A stretch of 12,740 nt of DNA from positions 1 through 12,740 of the forward strand of contig CANQCJ010000046.1 of NCBI GenBank assembly GCA_947589205.1, in the 5' to 3' direction. A program made the translations under genes and the position numbers. Position 1 is the first letter of the stretch, and every line of letters begins with the position of its first letter. The DNA is from an uncultured Ruminococcus sp. (GTDB taxonomy: Bacteria > Bacillota > Clostridia > Oscillospirales > Ruminococcaceae). Shown here one piece after another: positions 5,899-12,740 of the stretch. The notes beneath the pieces were generated by a model. It was not told where the DNA came from. It worked only from the letters and a program-made list of their open reading frames with translations, and searched no databases.

Positions 5899-5918
5899 GC
5901 TTTACGAACATTTTTTTT
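5880..5918. promoter_or_regulatory. Nested palindrome plus T-tract: operator and/or terminator
   Basis: TGTTCGTA (5880-5887) is repeated inverted as TACGAACA (5903-5910). Between the arms sits a second perfect palindrome, GCATA-T-TATGC (5890-5900). A run of eight T follows (5911-5918). As RNA from the PstS-like operon this is a plausible intrinsic terminator, 38 nt after its stop codon. As DNA it covers the -10 region of the next promoter and could be an operator. Both uses are compatible. Confidence 0.7.
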
Positions 5919-5935
5919 GAAGGGAATGAAGCCGC

Positions 5936-6418
5936 ATGACCGTAAAGCCTATAGATATAAACGCGGAGCTTGCCTATGCCAAAAAGTGGGCGTTCCTGCG
6001 AAATCCCGAGTACGCCGACTTTGACCCGCTCGGCGGGGATTGCACGAATTTTATCTCGCAATGCCTCAGAGCTGGCGGAGCGGCTATGAATTTTACAAAA
6101 GACACCGGCTGGTATTATTCCTCGCTTAACGACCGCGCGGCGGCTTGGAGCGGAGCGGAATACTTTTACAGATTTATAGTAAGCAACGATTCATACGGTC
6201 CGTTCGGCACGCTCAAGGATATTTCCTCGGCACAGCCGGGAGACGTCGTACAGCTATGCGATGAACAGGGTCGGGCGTATCACAGCCTGCTCGTTATAAA
6301 CCTCCGCGGCGGCGAACCGCACACTGCCGCTCACACCTCGGACGTTTACGATATACCTCTTTCGCTTTATCGCTTTAAAAGCTGCCGATGTCTGGAAATA
6401 AAATTTCACAGAAGCTGA
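5936..6418 (+). CDS. Putative amidase-domain (Amidase_6) protein
   Basis: A 160-aa protein matching the 'putative amidase domain' family (PF12671) along its length. The hallmark GGDCTNFISQCLRAGG (residues 33-48) holds the candidate nucleophile C36, PGDVVQL (101-107) is the second conserved block, and AYHSLLVI (115-122) carries the candidate catalytic H116. A further His lies in AAHTSDV. In longer relatives this domain is attached to wall-binding or repeat domains and is thought to cut amide bonds, perhaps in peptidoglycan, although biochemical evidence is thin. Here it stands alone, without signal peptide or membrane helix, so it appears cytoplasmic or exported by another route. The ATG at 5936 has AGGG (5921-5924) 11 nt upstream, a slightly long spacing; the nearby ATG at 5926 is out of frame. 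It has its own promoter and is followed by the GH94 promoter. Confidence 0.82.
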   Translation: MTVKPIDINAELAYAKKWAFLRNPEYADFDPLGGDCTNFISQCLRAGGAAMNFTKDTGWYYSSLNDRAAAWSGAEYFYRFIVSNDSYGPFGTLKDISSAQPGDVVQLCDEQGRAYHSLLVINLRGGEPHTAAHTSDVYDIPLSLYRFKSCRCLEIKFHRS

Positions 6419-6504
6419 AAAATTTATAAAAAATATCGTTTACCCCCTTGAAATTTTGTACGTTTTGTGGTAAAATATAAATATATGCTGTTAAATTTTT
6501 CAGC
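6414..6504. repeat. 13-bp perfect inverted repeat flanking the GH94 promoter
   Basis: GCTGAAAAATTTA (6414-6426) recurs as its exact reverse complement TAAATTTTTCAGC (6492-6504). The left arm overlaps the last codons of the amidase gene and the right arm lies just after the predicted GH94 transcription start. The 65 bp between the arms contain the whole promoter. This could be a pair of operator sites or a long-range stem at the end of the amidase transcript. Confidence 0.6.
6448..6476 (+). promoter_or_regulatory. Promoter of the GH94 phosphorylase gene
   Basis: TTGAAA (6448-6453), a 17-bp spacer and TAAAAT (6471-6476), with an extended -10 TG at 6468-6469. Transcription should start near 6483, giving a leader of about 79 nt. 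No clear catabolite-responsive element is visible at or after the promoter. Confidence 0.82.
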
Positions 6505-6561
6505 CGCCGCTGCACAGGGCGTAAAAATGTGTGCAAATACTTATTAAAAGGAGAAACTTAT

Positions 6562-8970
6562 ATGAAGTACGGTTACTTTGACCTAAAAAACAAGGAATAT
6601 GTTATCACAAGACCGGATACTCCCGCGCCTTGGGCAAACTATCTCGGTTCGCCCGAATACGGTGCGATAATCTCTAACAACGCGGGCGGTTACAGCTTCG
6701 TAAAGAGCGGAGCTAACGGAAGGATCGCGAGATACCGCTTTAACTCGAACATGGCTCTTCCCGGAAGATACGTCTATATCCGCGACAATGACGATTACGA
6801 CTACTGGTCGGCTTCCTGGCAGCCTGTCGGCAAGCCGCTCGACGAGTATAAGTCCGTCTGCCGCCACGGCACCGCCTACACTACTCTCGAGGCTGATTAT
6901 TCCGAGATCCATTCGGAGGTCACCTACTATGTTCCCCTTAACAAGACCTATGAGGTATGGAGAGCTAAGGTCACCAACAATTCCGACAGAGTAAGAAATC
7001 TTTCGCTTTTCGGCTTTGTTGAATTTACCAACGAAAACAACTATGAACAGGATCAGGTAAATTTACAGTATACCCTGTTCATAACCCGCACCTCTTTTGA
7101 GGGAAATATGATCGTTCAGCATATCAACGAAAACAGCGGCAAGGACGCGGAGGGCTCTAACCACCGTGAGCGTTTCTTCGGTCAGGTCGGAGCAAACGTT
7201 TCCGCTTACAACGGAAACCTCGACAGCTTCATCGGACCCTACAGGACCTACAGCGATCCTATCGCCGTTGAGCGCGGCTTCTGCGACAACAAGTGCAACT
7301 ACAACTCCAACGCCTGCGGCGCTTTGCAGTCGGAGCTTATGCTCGCTCCCGGCGAGACAGCCGAGATAGTTTACGTTCTCGGTCAGAAGTGCCCGAAGGA
7401 GGCTAAGGCTATACTCGCTTCCTATGAGGAAAAGGGCAAATGCGATGCGGAGATAAAAGAGCTTGTCGATTACTGGCACGGAGAGCTGAATAATTTCCAA
7501 GTCACCACGCCGTCCGATGAATTTAACAACATGGTCAGCGTTTGGAACGCTTATCAGTGCTTTATAACATTTATCTGGTCAAGAGCAGCTTCGTTCATCT
7601 ACTGCGGTCTGCGCAACGGCTACGGCTACCGCGACACCGTGCAGGATATTCAGGGTATCATACATATCGACCCCGAGCTTGCGGCTGAAAAGATACGCTT
7701 CATGATCTCCGCTCAGGTCGACAACGGCGGCGGTCTGCCTCTCGTTAAATTCGACCACAACGCCGGTCACGAGACCTGCCCCGATGAGAACGACGAAAAC
7801 AGCGTTTACGCTAAGGAGACCGGTCACCCGTCCTACAGAGCGGACGACGCGCTCTGGCTCTTCCCGACTGTCGTTAAATACATCGGCGAGACCGGAAACA
7901 AGGCGTTCCTCGACGAGGTCATCGTTTATGCAAACGGCGGCGAGGACACCGTTTACGATCATCTTAAAAACGCTATACGCTTCTCTATGGAGCGTCTCGG
8001 CGCGCACAAGATGCCTGCGGGTCTCCACGCCGACTGGAACGACTGCCTTAGAATGGGCAAAAAGGGCGAATCCACCTTCGTCGCCTTCCAGCTTTACTAC
8101 GCTATGAGCGTTATCAAGGGCTTCGCTCAGGAACGCGGCGACAGCGAATATGTCGCTTACATTGAAAGGGTACAGGCTGAGCTTGGCGAAAGTCTTGCGG
8201 CTTGCTGGGACGAGGACAGATTTATCCGCGGTATCCGCGAGGACGGCGTTGTTGTCGGAGCTAAGAAGGATCCCGAAGCCAATATGTGGCTCAACCCGCA
8301 GTCCTGGTCGGTAATTTCCGGCTTTGCGACAAAGGAACAGGGCGAGACCGCTATGAACAGCGTTCACGAGATACTCAATACCCCCTACGGCGTTAAGCTT
8401 CTCGAGCCGCCCTACGTTGACAACTACTTTGACGGCGCGCTCATGCACATCTTCAACCCCGACACCAAGGAAAACGGCGGTATCTTCTCTCAGACTCAGG
8501 GCTGGGCTATCCTTGCCGAATCGCTTCTCGGTCACGGCGACAGAGCGTTTGAATATTTCATGGAATCCTCTCCCGCGAACATGAACGACAAAGCCGAGAT
8601 CCGCGTTCTCGAGCCTTACGTTCACGGTCAGTTCACCGAGTCTACCCGCTCGCCTTACGCCGGACGTTCGCACGTTCACTGGCTCACCGGTACGGGTTCG
8701 ACCGTTATGGTAGGCTGCGTCGAGGGGATCTGCGGAATGAGACCCAACGCGGACGGACTTGTTATAGCTCCCGCTATCCCGCACACCTGGGACGGCTTTA
8801 AGATCGAAAAGACCTTCAGAGGCAAGCGTCTCAACATAGATATCCTCAATCCCGATCACGTTGAAAGCGGCGTTAAGTCGGTAACGATAAACGGCGAAAA
8901 GCTCGATTCCAACTTTGTTGACGAAGCAAAGATGAAGGATATAAACGAGATCGTTGTTGTAATGGGTTAA
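6562..8970 (+). CDS. GH94 phosphorylase, probably cellobiose phosphorylase
   Basis: An 802-aa cytoplasmic enzyme without signal peptide, matching the length of cellobiose phosphorylases (about 810-820 aa). The N-terminus, MKYGYFDLKNKEYVITRPD followed by PWANYLGSPEY and ISNNAGGYSF, is the GH94 beta-sandwich signature. The (alpha/alpha)6 catalytic domain carries GYGYRDTVQD, then HADWNDCLR with the general-acid region D491-W-N-D494, and GRSHVHWLTGTGS near the C-terminus, expected to help bind phosphate. GH94 enzymes cleave beta-linked disaccharides with phosphate, giving a sugar-1-phosphate and a free sugar, which saves ATP. Cellobiose is the likely substrate in a fibre degrader; chitobiose or laminaribiose cannot be excluded. 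The start at ATG 6562 is supported by AAAAGGAG (6547-6552) 9 nt upstream; an upstream in-frame ATG at 6529 has no such site. No sugar transporter or regulator is adjacent. Confidence 0.9.
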   Translation: MKYGYFDLKNKEYVITRPDTPAPWANYLGSPEYGAIISNNAGGYSFVKSGANGRIARYRFNSNMALPGRYVYIRDNDDYDYWSASWQPVGKPLDEYKSVCRHGTAYTTLEADYSEIHSEVTYYVPLNKTYEVWRAKVTNNSDRVRNLSLFGFVEFTNENNYEQDQVNLQYTLFITRTSFEGNMIVQHINENSGKDAEGSNHRERFFGQVGANVSAYNGNLDSFIGPYRTYSDPIAVERGFCDNKCNYNSNACGALQSELMLAPGETAEIVYVLGQKCPKEAKAILASYEEKGKCDAEIKELVDYWHGELNNFQVTTPSDEFNNMVSVWNAYQCFITFIWSRAASFIYCGLRNGYGYRDTVQDIQGIIHIDPELAAEKIRFMISAQVDNGGGLPLVKFDHNAGHETCPDENDENSVYAKETGHPSYRADDALWLFPTVVKYIGETGNKAFLDEVIVYANGGEDTVYDHLKNAIRFSMERLGAHKMPAGLHADWNDCLRMGKKGESTFVAFQLYYAMSVIKGFAQERGDSEYVAYIERVQAELGESLAACWDEDRFIRGIREDGVVVGAKKDPEANMWLNPQSWSVISGFATKEQGETAMNSVHEILNTPYGVKLLEPPYVDNYFDGALMHIFNPDTKENGGIFSQTQGWAILAESLLGHGDRAFEYFMESSPANMNDKAEIRVLEPYVHGQFTESTRSPYAGRSHVHWLTGTGSTVMVGCVEGICGMRPNADGLVIAPAIPHTWDGFKIEKTFRGKRLNIDILNPDHVESGVKSVTINGEKLDSNFVDEAKMKDINEIVVVMG

Positions 8971-8978
8971 ATAAAAAA

Positions 8979-9013
8979 ACGGCTTCGGAAAAAATTCCGA
9001 AGCCGTGATTTTT
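8979..9013. terminator. Bidirectional terminator between the GH94 gene and ysxC
   Basis: A perfect 12-bp stem, ACGGCTTCGGAA (8979-8990) with TTCCGAAGCCGT (8995-9006), closes a 4-nt loop. T-rich tracts follow on both strands (GATTTTTTATT on the plus strand, TTTTTTTAT after the stem on the minus strand). It serves the two convergent genes. Confidence 0.95.
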
Positions 9014-9603
9014 TATTCTTGATCTAAAGCGTCCTCTATGATTTCGCGTATTTCCTCTAAGCCCTCAAACGTCACCGCCGAAAACTCAACACTTACTATG
9101 TCCTCAAAGCAGGGTATCTCGTCCGCAAAAGCTTCCATTCGCTCGGCGCGTTCGCGCTTTGAAAGCTTGTCGGCTTTGGTGAAAACGATGATAAACGGCA
9201 GCTCGGAGTCGATAAGAAAATTTATCATATCTATATCGTCCTTCGACGGCGCATGGCGAATGTCCACAAGCTGAACGATAAGAGCTATCATTCTGTCGGG
9301 GTCGGAGAGATAACCGCTTATAAGCCCGCTCCAGCTTCGTTTTTCCTCCTTTGAAACTTTAGCGTAGCCGTATCCCGGCAGATCGGTCAGGTAGATATCC
9401 TGAAGCTCGTAAAAATTTATTGTCGCGGTCTTTCCGGGAACAGAGCTTACTCTCGCAAGCGATTTGCGGTTGAGCAGCTTGTTTATCAGCGTCGATTTGC
9501 CGACGTTAGATCTTCCTGAAAAGCATATCTCCGGTCTGTCTGCGGCGGGAAGCTGCGAGAGCTTTCCGCATGATGTCAGAAATTTTGCATTGTTAAAATT
9601 CAT
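9013..9603 (-). CDS. ysxC: Ribosome-assembly GTPase YsxC/EngB
   Basis: A 196-aa TRAFAC-class GTPase of the EngB/YihA/YsxC family, essential in many bacteria for late assembly of the 50S ribosomal subunit. The G motifs are complete: G1 GRSNVGKS (30-37), G2 threonines in PGKTATINF (57-64), G3 DLPGYGYAKV (74-83), G4 TKAD (142-145) and G5 FSA (175-177). Length and N-terminus are normal for the family. Its ATG overlaps the TGA of lon (ATGA, 9600-9603), with GGAGG just upstream inside the lon coding end, so translation is probably coupled. The lon-ysxC order is the one known from Bacillus and many other Firmicutes. Confidence 0.95.
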   Translation of the reverse strand: MNFNNAKFLTSCGKLSQLPAADRPEICFSGRSNVGKSTLINKLLNRKSLARVSSVPGKTATINFYELQDIYLTDLPGYGYAKVSKEEKRSWSGLISGYLSDPDRMIALIVQLVDIRHAPSKDDIDMINFLIDSELPFIIVFTKADKLSKRERAERMEAFADEIPCFEDIVSVEFSAVTFEGLEEIREIIEDALDQE

Positions 9604-12047
9604 AAAACCTCCGCAGGTCTTATTTCCTTGCTCTTTCTGCCTTTATTGGCGGAACGCTTTACCTGTCCGCCATCGTCCGCCGTGATGAGCGCGGTTTTGA
9701 GCACGTCCTCTATCTTTTCGGCTAAAACAAATTCTACCGATTCGCGGACAGCTTGGTCTATCTCGTCAAGGTCGCCCTTGTTGCCCTCGGGAATAACGAC
9801 AGTTTTCATGCCGGCTTTGTAAGCCGCCATCGTTTTTTCTTTAAGTCCGCCTATCGGCAGAACGCGTCCTGTCAGCGTTATTTCGCCCGTCATGGCAACG
9901 TCCGAACGCACCTTTAAATTTGAAAGCGCGGATATGAGCGACGTCACCATCGTGACGCCCGCAGACGGTCCGTCCTTGGGAACAGCTCCCTCCGGCGCGT
10001 GGATATGAATATCCTTTTTCTCGTAAAAATCGGGACTTATGCCGTATGCCGAAGCAAGCCGTCTGGCGGTGCTGACCGCTATTTTCGCGGATTCCTTCAT
10101 AACGTCTCCGAGAGAGCCTGTTATCTCGATCTTGCCCTTGCCGTCGAGCACAAGCGTTTCAAGCGGCATTATAACTCCGCCGACAGATGTCCACGCAAGT
10201 CCGTTTACGCAGCCGACCGACGGCTTGCGGGAATAATAATCGTCGAGATATTTTTTAGTTCCGAGATATTTCTCGAGATTGCCCGCCTTAAAGCTTATCT
10301 TTTCTTCGCCCGAAACAAGCTCCTTCGCCGCTTTTCTGCAAAGCGAAGCTATAGCGCGCTCGAGCTTCCTTACGCCGGCTTCTCTGGTATAGCTGTCGAT
10401 CATCGCGTATATCGCGCTGTCGGCTACCCTCATCTGCGACGCCTTTAAGCCGTATTTTTTCATCTGCTTGGGAACAAGATGCTCTCTTGCGATGTGGAAT
10501 TTTTCCTCGCGGGTATAGCTTGAAAGCTCGATAAGCTCCATTCTGTCGAGCAGCGGCGGAGCGATAGTGTCGGTGTTGTTCGCGGTCGTTATGAACAGCA
10601 CGCTGCTAAGATCGAACGGTATCTCGGTGTAATGATCCCTGAATTGAGAATTTTGCTCTGAATCGAGTACCTCCAGCATTGCCGAGGACGGATCGCCGCG
10701 GAAATCGTTCGCCATTTTATCTATCTCGTCGAGAAGCATGACGGGGTTTGCGCTTCCCGCCTGCTTTAACGCCGCGATTATTCTTCCCGGCATCGCTCCG
10801 AGATATGTCTTTCTGTGACCTCTTATATCGCTTTCATCGCGCACTCCGCCTAAGGATACTCTTACATATTTTCTGCCGAGAGCGCGGGCTATCGACTTAC
10901 CTATGCTGGTCTTTCCTACTCCCGGAGGACCGGAAAGACAGATTATCTGACCCTTGATGTCCGGCTTTACCGCGCGGGCGGCGAGGGTCTCTATTATCCT
11001 GTCCTTGACCTTTACAAGTCCGTAATGATCCTCGTCGAGTATCCTCTGAGCGTCGGCAATATCGTTGTTATCCTCTGTAAAGCTGTCCCACGGCAGCGAC
11101 AGGCAGGTATCGAGATAGCTCCTTATCAGCGCGGCCTCCTGTGAATAGGACGGCATCTTCGCCAGTCTGTCGATCTCCTCTGCAAGCTTTTCGCGCGCCG
11201 TGCCGCTCATGTTTTCTATCGCATCGAGCTTTTTCCTGTAGCTGTCGATCTCCTCCGAATCGCCCTGCATATCGGGACTTTCGCCAAGCTCCTCCTGCAA
11301 TGCCTGTATCTGCTCTCTTATGTAAAACTCCCGCTGATTTCTGTTTATCGCGTTCTGCACCTTTTCATGTATGCTCGCTTCAAGCTTTAATATCTCGCTC
11401 TCCGCCGCAACGTTGTCGAGCAGCTTTAACAGCTTTCCGCCGATCCCGTTCGTTTCAAGCAGATCCTGCTTTACCCTTACAGAAAACGGCATATTGAATG
11501 CGATAGCTTCAAAAAGCTCCTCCGGGTCGTCTATCGCCGAAACATCGTCCGCAAGCTCGCCTACCGTCTTATGCAACAATGAAGTGTATTCGCTGAAGCA
11601 GCTTTTAAGCTCACGCTTTATCGCTTCAAGCTCGTTGGCTCCGGTATCGTTGTACTCATAATTTTCCAATATTCGTATTTTCGCCGTATAGCCGTTTCCG
11701 CGTGCGGAAAAGCCGAGAAGCTGCGCCTTGAATACTCCCTGCACAAGGCAGCGGTATACCCTTCCGCGCGACTCGACAAGCTGTTTTATAACTGCAAGCG
11801 TTCCTATCTCATAAACAGAAGATGCGTCGGGCTTTTCAATTTCGCTGTCGTTCTGGCTGACAAGGAAAACAAATCCTCTGCCTGTCATCGCGCTTTTGGC
11901 AGAATAGATGGATTTTCTTCTTCCTATATCAAAATTGCAGGTCATATTCGGGAAAATAACAAGTCCTCTCAGCGGTATGCAGGGTACCTCCGTCTCATAA
12001 TTTTCGTCGAATATATCCTTGTAATCAGTAAATTCTTTTCTTTCCAT
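9600..12047 (-). CDS. lon: ATP-dependent protease Lon (LonA type)
   Basis: An 815-aa cytoplasmic AAA+ serine protease that degrades misfolded and regulatory proteins. The N-terminal substrate-binding domain begins near residue 18 (EVPCIPLRGLVIFPNM) and is followed by a helical linker (QREFYIREQIQALQEELG). The AAA+ module has Walker A GPPGVGKT (373-380) and Walker B MLLDEIDKM with D440/E441. The C-terminal protease domain has the Ser-Lys dyad: S695 in PKDGPSAGV and K738 in GGLKEK, 43 residues apart as in E. coli Lon. The protein is of usual length but ends in a basic tail (VKRSANKGRKSKEIR). ATG 12047 is preceded by AAGGAG (12054-12059). It is the first gene of a lon-ysxC operon. Neither a CIRCE nor a CtsR operator is visible upstream. 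Confidence 0.97.
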   Translation of the reverse strand: MERKEFTDYKDIFDENYETEVPCIPLRGLVIFPNMTCNFDIGRRKSIYSAKSAMTGRGFVFLVSQNDSEIEKPDASSVYEIGTLAVIKQLVESRGRVYRCLVQGVFKAQLLGFSARGNGYTAKIRILENYEYNDTGANELEAIKRELKSCFSEYTSLLHKTVGELADDVSAIDDPEELFEAIAFNMPFSVRVKQDLLETNGIGGKLLKLLDNVAAESEILKLEASIHEKVQNAINRNQREFYIREQIQALQEELGESPDMQGDSEEIDSYRKKLDAIENMSGTAREKLAEEIDRLAKMPSYSQEAALIRSYLDTCLSLPWDSFTEDNNDIADAQRILDEDHYGLVKVKDRIIETLAARAVKPDIKGQIICLSGPPGVGKTSIGKSIARALGRKYVRVSLGGVRDESDIRGHRKTYLGAMPGRIIAALKQAGSANPVMLLDEIDKMANDFRGDPSSAMLEVLDSEQNSQFRDHYTEIPFDLSSVLFITTANNTDTIAPPLLDRMELIELSSYTREEKFHIAREHLVPKQMKKYGLKASQMRVADSAIYAMIDSYTREAGVRKLERAIASLCRKAAKELVSGEEKISFKAGNLEKYLGTKKYLDDYYSRKPSVGCVNGLAWTSVGGVIMPLETLVLDGKGKIEITGSLGDVMKESAKIAVSTARRLASAYGISPDFYEKKDIHIHAPEGAVPKDGPSAGVTMVTSLISALSNLKVRSDVAMTGEITLTGRVLPIGGLKEKTMAAYKAGMKTVVIPEGNKGDLDEIDQAVRESVEFVLAEKIEDVLKTALITADDGGQVKRSANKGRKSKEIRPAEVL

Positions 12048-12091
12048 GATCCGCTCCTTAATTTCGGTTAGTTGTTTATCTCGATACTAAT

Positions 12092-12120
12092 ATAATAACA
12101 CATTCCGTGAAAATTTTCAA
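12092..12120 (-). promoter_or_regulatory. Promoter of the lon-ysxC operon
   Basis: On the minus strand, TTGAAA (12120-12115) and TATTAT (12097-12092) are spaced by 17 bp. Transcription should start near 12085, giving a leader of about 38 nt. It lies in the 91-bp gap after the flavoprotein gene, which shows no convincing terminator, so some read-through into lon is possible. Confidence 0.75.
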
Positions 12121-12138
12121 CCCCATTGAAGCAGGTAA

Positions 12139-12621
12139 TTATTTGAATCCCGCATTATTCGCCTTCGCGCTTATTTCGATAACTTCAAGCTCTATAACAG
12201 CCGTGCGCGCGAGCGTTTCCCTATTATAGTCAAAGCCTTTTGTCTTAGCATATCTTGCCATGATAATATTTTCCATAGCGAGCCGTTTTTCATCGCCCTC
12301 CAAAAAATTTGCCTTTGCCTTGCCCATAACGCTTTTATAGCGCATCGTAATGCTTCCTTTGTCCTCCATGCAGACTATTTCAAGCGGTATATCCATTTCA
12401 AAAGAGCAAAGTGGCTTGGCTTTCAGCAGCCGGTATTTTCTTCCCGCCACAGCTCCGTGGATATAAAAACGTATCTGTCCGTCCGTTACCGTATAGGCAA
12501 AATTCACCGGCACGATGTAGGGAAAGTCTCCGTCGGAAAGCCCTAAGCGTATGATATCGCACTCGTCTATGATATTTATTATTTTGTCAAGCTCTATTAT
12601 TTCTCTGTCTTTTCTCCTCAT
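12139..12621 (-). CDS. FMN-binding split-barrel protein (PNPOx/NimA-like)
   Basis: A 160-aa protein of the pyridoxamine 5'-phosphate oxidase-like split-barrel superfamily (PF12900 type), which includes NimA nitroimidazole-resistance proteins. Typical parts are the N-terminal MRRKDREI, the barrel strands RLGLSDGDFPYIVPVNFAY (residues 25-43), FYIHGAVAGRKYRLLKAKP (52-70, with H55 and the flavin-phosphate-contacting RKYRLL area), SFEMD (73-77) and YKSVMGKAKA (95-104). Members bind FMN or related cofactors and act as small flavin reductases; the substrate is unknown and drug resistance should not be assumed. ATG 12621 was chosen because GGAG (12628-12631) lies 6 nt upstream; a TTG four codons earlier would overlap that site. 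It is co-directional with lon but lon has its own promoter. Confidence 0.85.
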   Translation of the reverse strand: MRRKDREIIELDKIINIIDECDIIRLGLSDGDFPYIVPVNFAYTVTDGQIRFYIHGAVAGRKYRLLKAKPLCSFEMDIPLEIVCMEDKGSITMRYKSVMGKAKANFLEGDEKRLAMENIIMARYAKTKGFDYNRETLARTAVIELEVIEISAKANNAGFK

Positions 12622-12637
12622 AGTATTCTCCAAAAAA

Positions 12638-12740
12638 TAACAAAGGCAACACCCACACCGGAACGCCCGTTAACGGCTTTGTGTGAGGTGTTGCCCAAGA
12701 CCTGTCGCCTTGTTACATATACCGTCAGACTGCGGTATTA
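12638..12740 (-). other. Inverted-repeat-rich leader segment, possible attenuator or structured RNA
   Basis: Read on the minus strand, GGCAACACC (12695-12687), one bulged A (12686) and GTGTG-complementary bases (12685-12681) pair with 12658-12645 to give a 14-bp stem whose loop contains CCGTTAACGG (12667-12676). The stem is followed by TTTGTTATTTTTT, as in an intrinsic terminator, and this lies just upstream of the flavoprotein gene. Two further hairpins lie 5' of it: CAAG/CTTG (12712-12696) and ATACCG/CGGTAT (12738-12719). TAACAA-type ends (12715 and 12638 sides) can also pair around the main stem. It may be the terminator of an upstream gene or a regulatory leader; I recognise no named riboswitch, and the window edge cuts it off. 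Confidence 0.55.

Noticed and set aside
5880..5910. LexA (SOS) box
   Set aside because: The Gram-positive LexA site is CGAAC-N4-GTTCG. Here the half-sites are in the opposite order and 15 or more bases apart.
7063..7500. 145-aa minus-strand open frame within the GH94 gene
   Set aside because: Antisense shadow with no motif and no start signals.
7579..8859. 426-aa minus-strand open frame opposite the GH94 gene
   Set aside because: It lies wholly within a clear GH94 coding region, has no recognisable domain or ribosome binding site, and reflects the codon bias of the real gene.
9999..10448. 149-aa plus-strand open frame within lon
   Set aside because: Antisense to the conserved Lon protease domain, with no family resemblance.
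12045..12120. CIRCE or CtsR heat-shock operator upstream of lon
   Set aside because: Neither the TTAGCACTC/GAGTGCTAA palindrome nor the GGTCAAA direct repeat occurs there.
12638..12740. tRNA or known riboswitch
   Set aside because: No cloverleaf or T-loop sequence is seen, and the conserved cores of the TPP, cobalamin, T-box, THF, ZTP and fluoride classes that I could check by eye are absent.

Overview
The window looks like chromosomal DNA of an anaerobic Firmicute of class Clostridia, probably a Ruminococcus-like (Oscillospiraceae) gut or rumen bacterium. The reasons are strong AGGAGG-type ribosome binding sites, near-consensus sigma-A promoters, some TTG starts, the Firmicute gene order lon-ysxC, a ferredoxin-type aldo/keto reductase, a secreted zinc phospholipase C and a GH94 cellobiose-type phosphorylase. 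The taxon is inferred from gene content, not from a marker gene. I see no transposase, integrase, rRNA, tRNA or CRISPR.

Layout. (1) 1-546: C-terminal half of an aldo/keto reductase with two [4Fe-4S] motifs, closed by a terminator. (2) 673-1811: a monocistronic membrane acyltransferase-3 protein with a textbook promoter and TTG start. (3) 1869-3486, minus strand: an operon of a secreted zinc-dependent phospholipase C followed by an Fe-S-type Rrf2 regulator, read from a perfect TTGACA-N17-TATAAT promoter. (4) 3612-4160: a small site-2-type (M50) membrane protease, divergent from the phospholipase. (5) 4174-4301: four 32-bp tandem repeats built of alternating TGACA/TGTCA inverted repeats, ending just upstream of a strong promoter. 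(6) 4369-5842: an apparent operon of three tiny membrane proteins (80, 42 and 45 aa) and a membrane-anchored PstS-like binding protein, with no permease or ATPase. (7) 5936-6418: a small Amidase_6 protein behind a palindrome that overlaps a promoter. (8) 6562-8970: the GH94 phosphorylase with its own promoter, closed by a bidirectional terminator. (9) 9013-12047, minus strand: lon and ysxC, coupled through an ATGA overlap. (10) 12139-12621, minus strand: an FMN-binding split-barrel (NimA/PNPOx-like) protein, preceded by an inverted-repeat-rich segment that runs to the window edge.

Most modules are independent transcription units. Lon and YsxC are housekeeping functions. The GH94 enzyme points to energy-saving phosphorolysis of beta-linked disaccharides. 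The least explained part is 4174-5842: a helically phased palindrome array, a strong promoter and an anchored solute-binding-type protein with three micro membrane proteins. This is the best candidate here for an undescribed envelope system, but its function cannot be assigned from sequence alone. The phospholipase is the second point of interest, since it keeps all nine alpha-toxin-type zinc ligands but carries a three-fold repeated, trefoil-like C-terminal domain.
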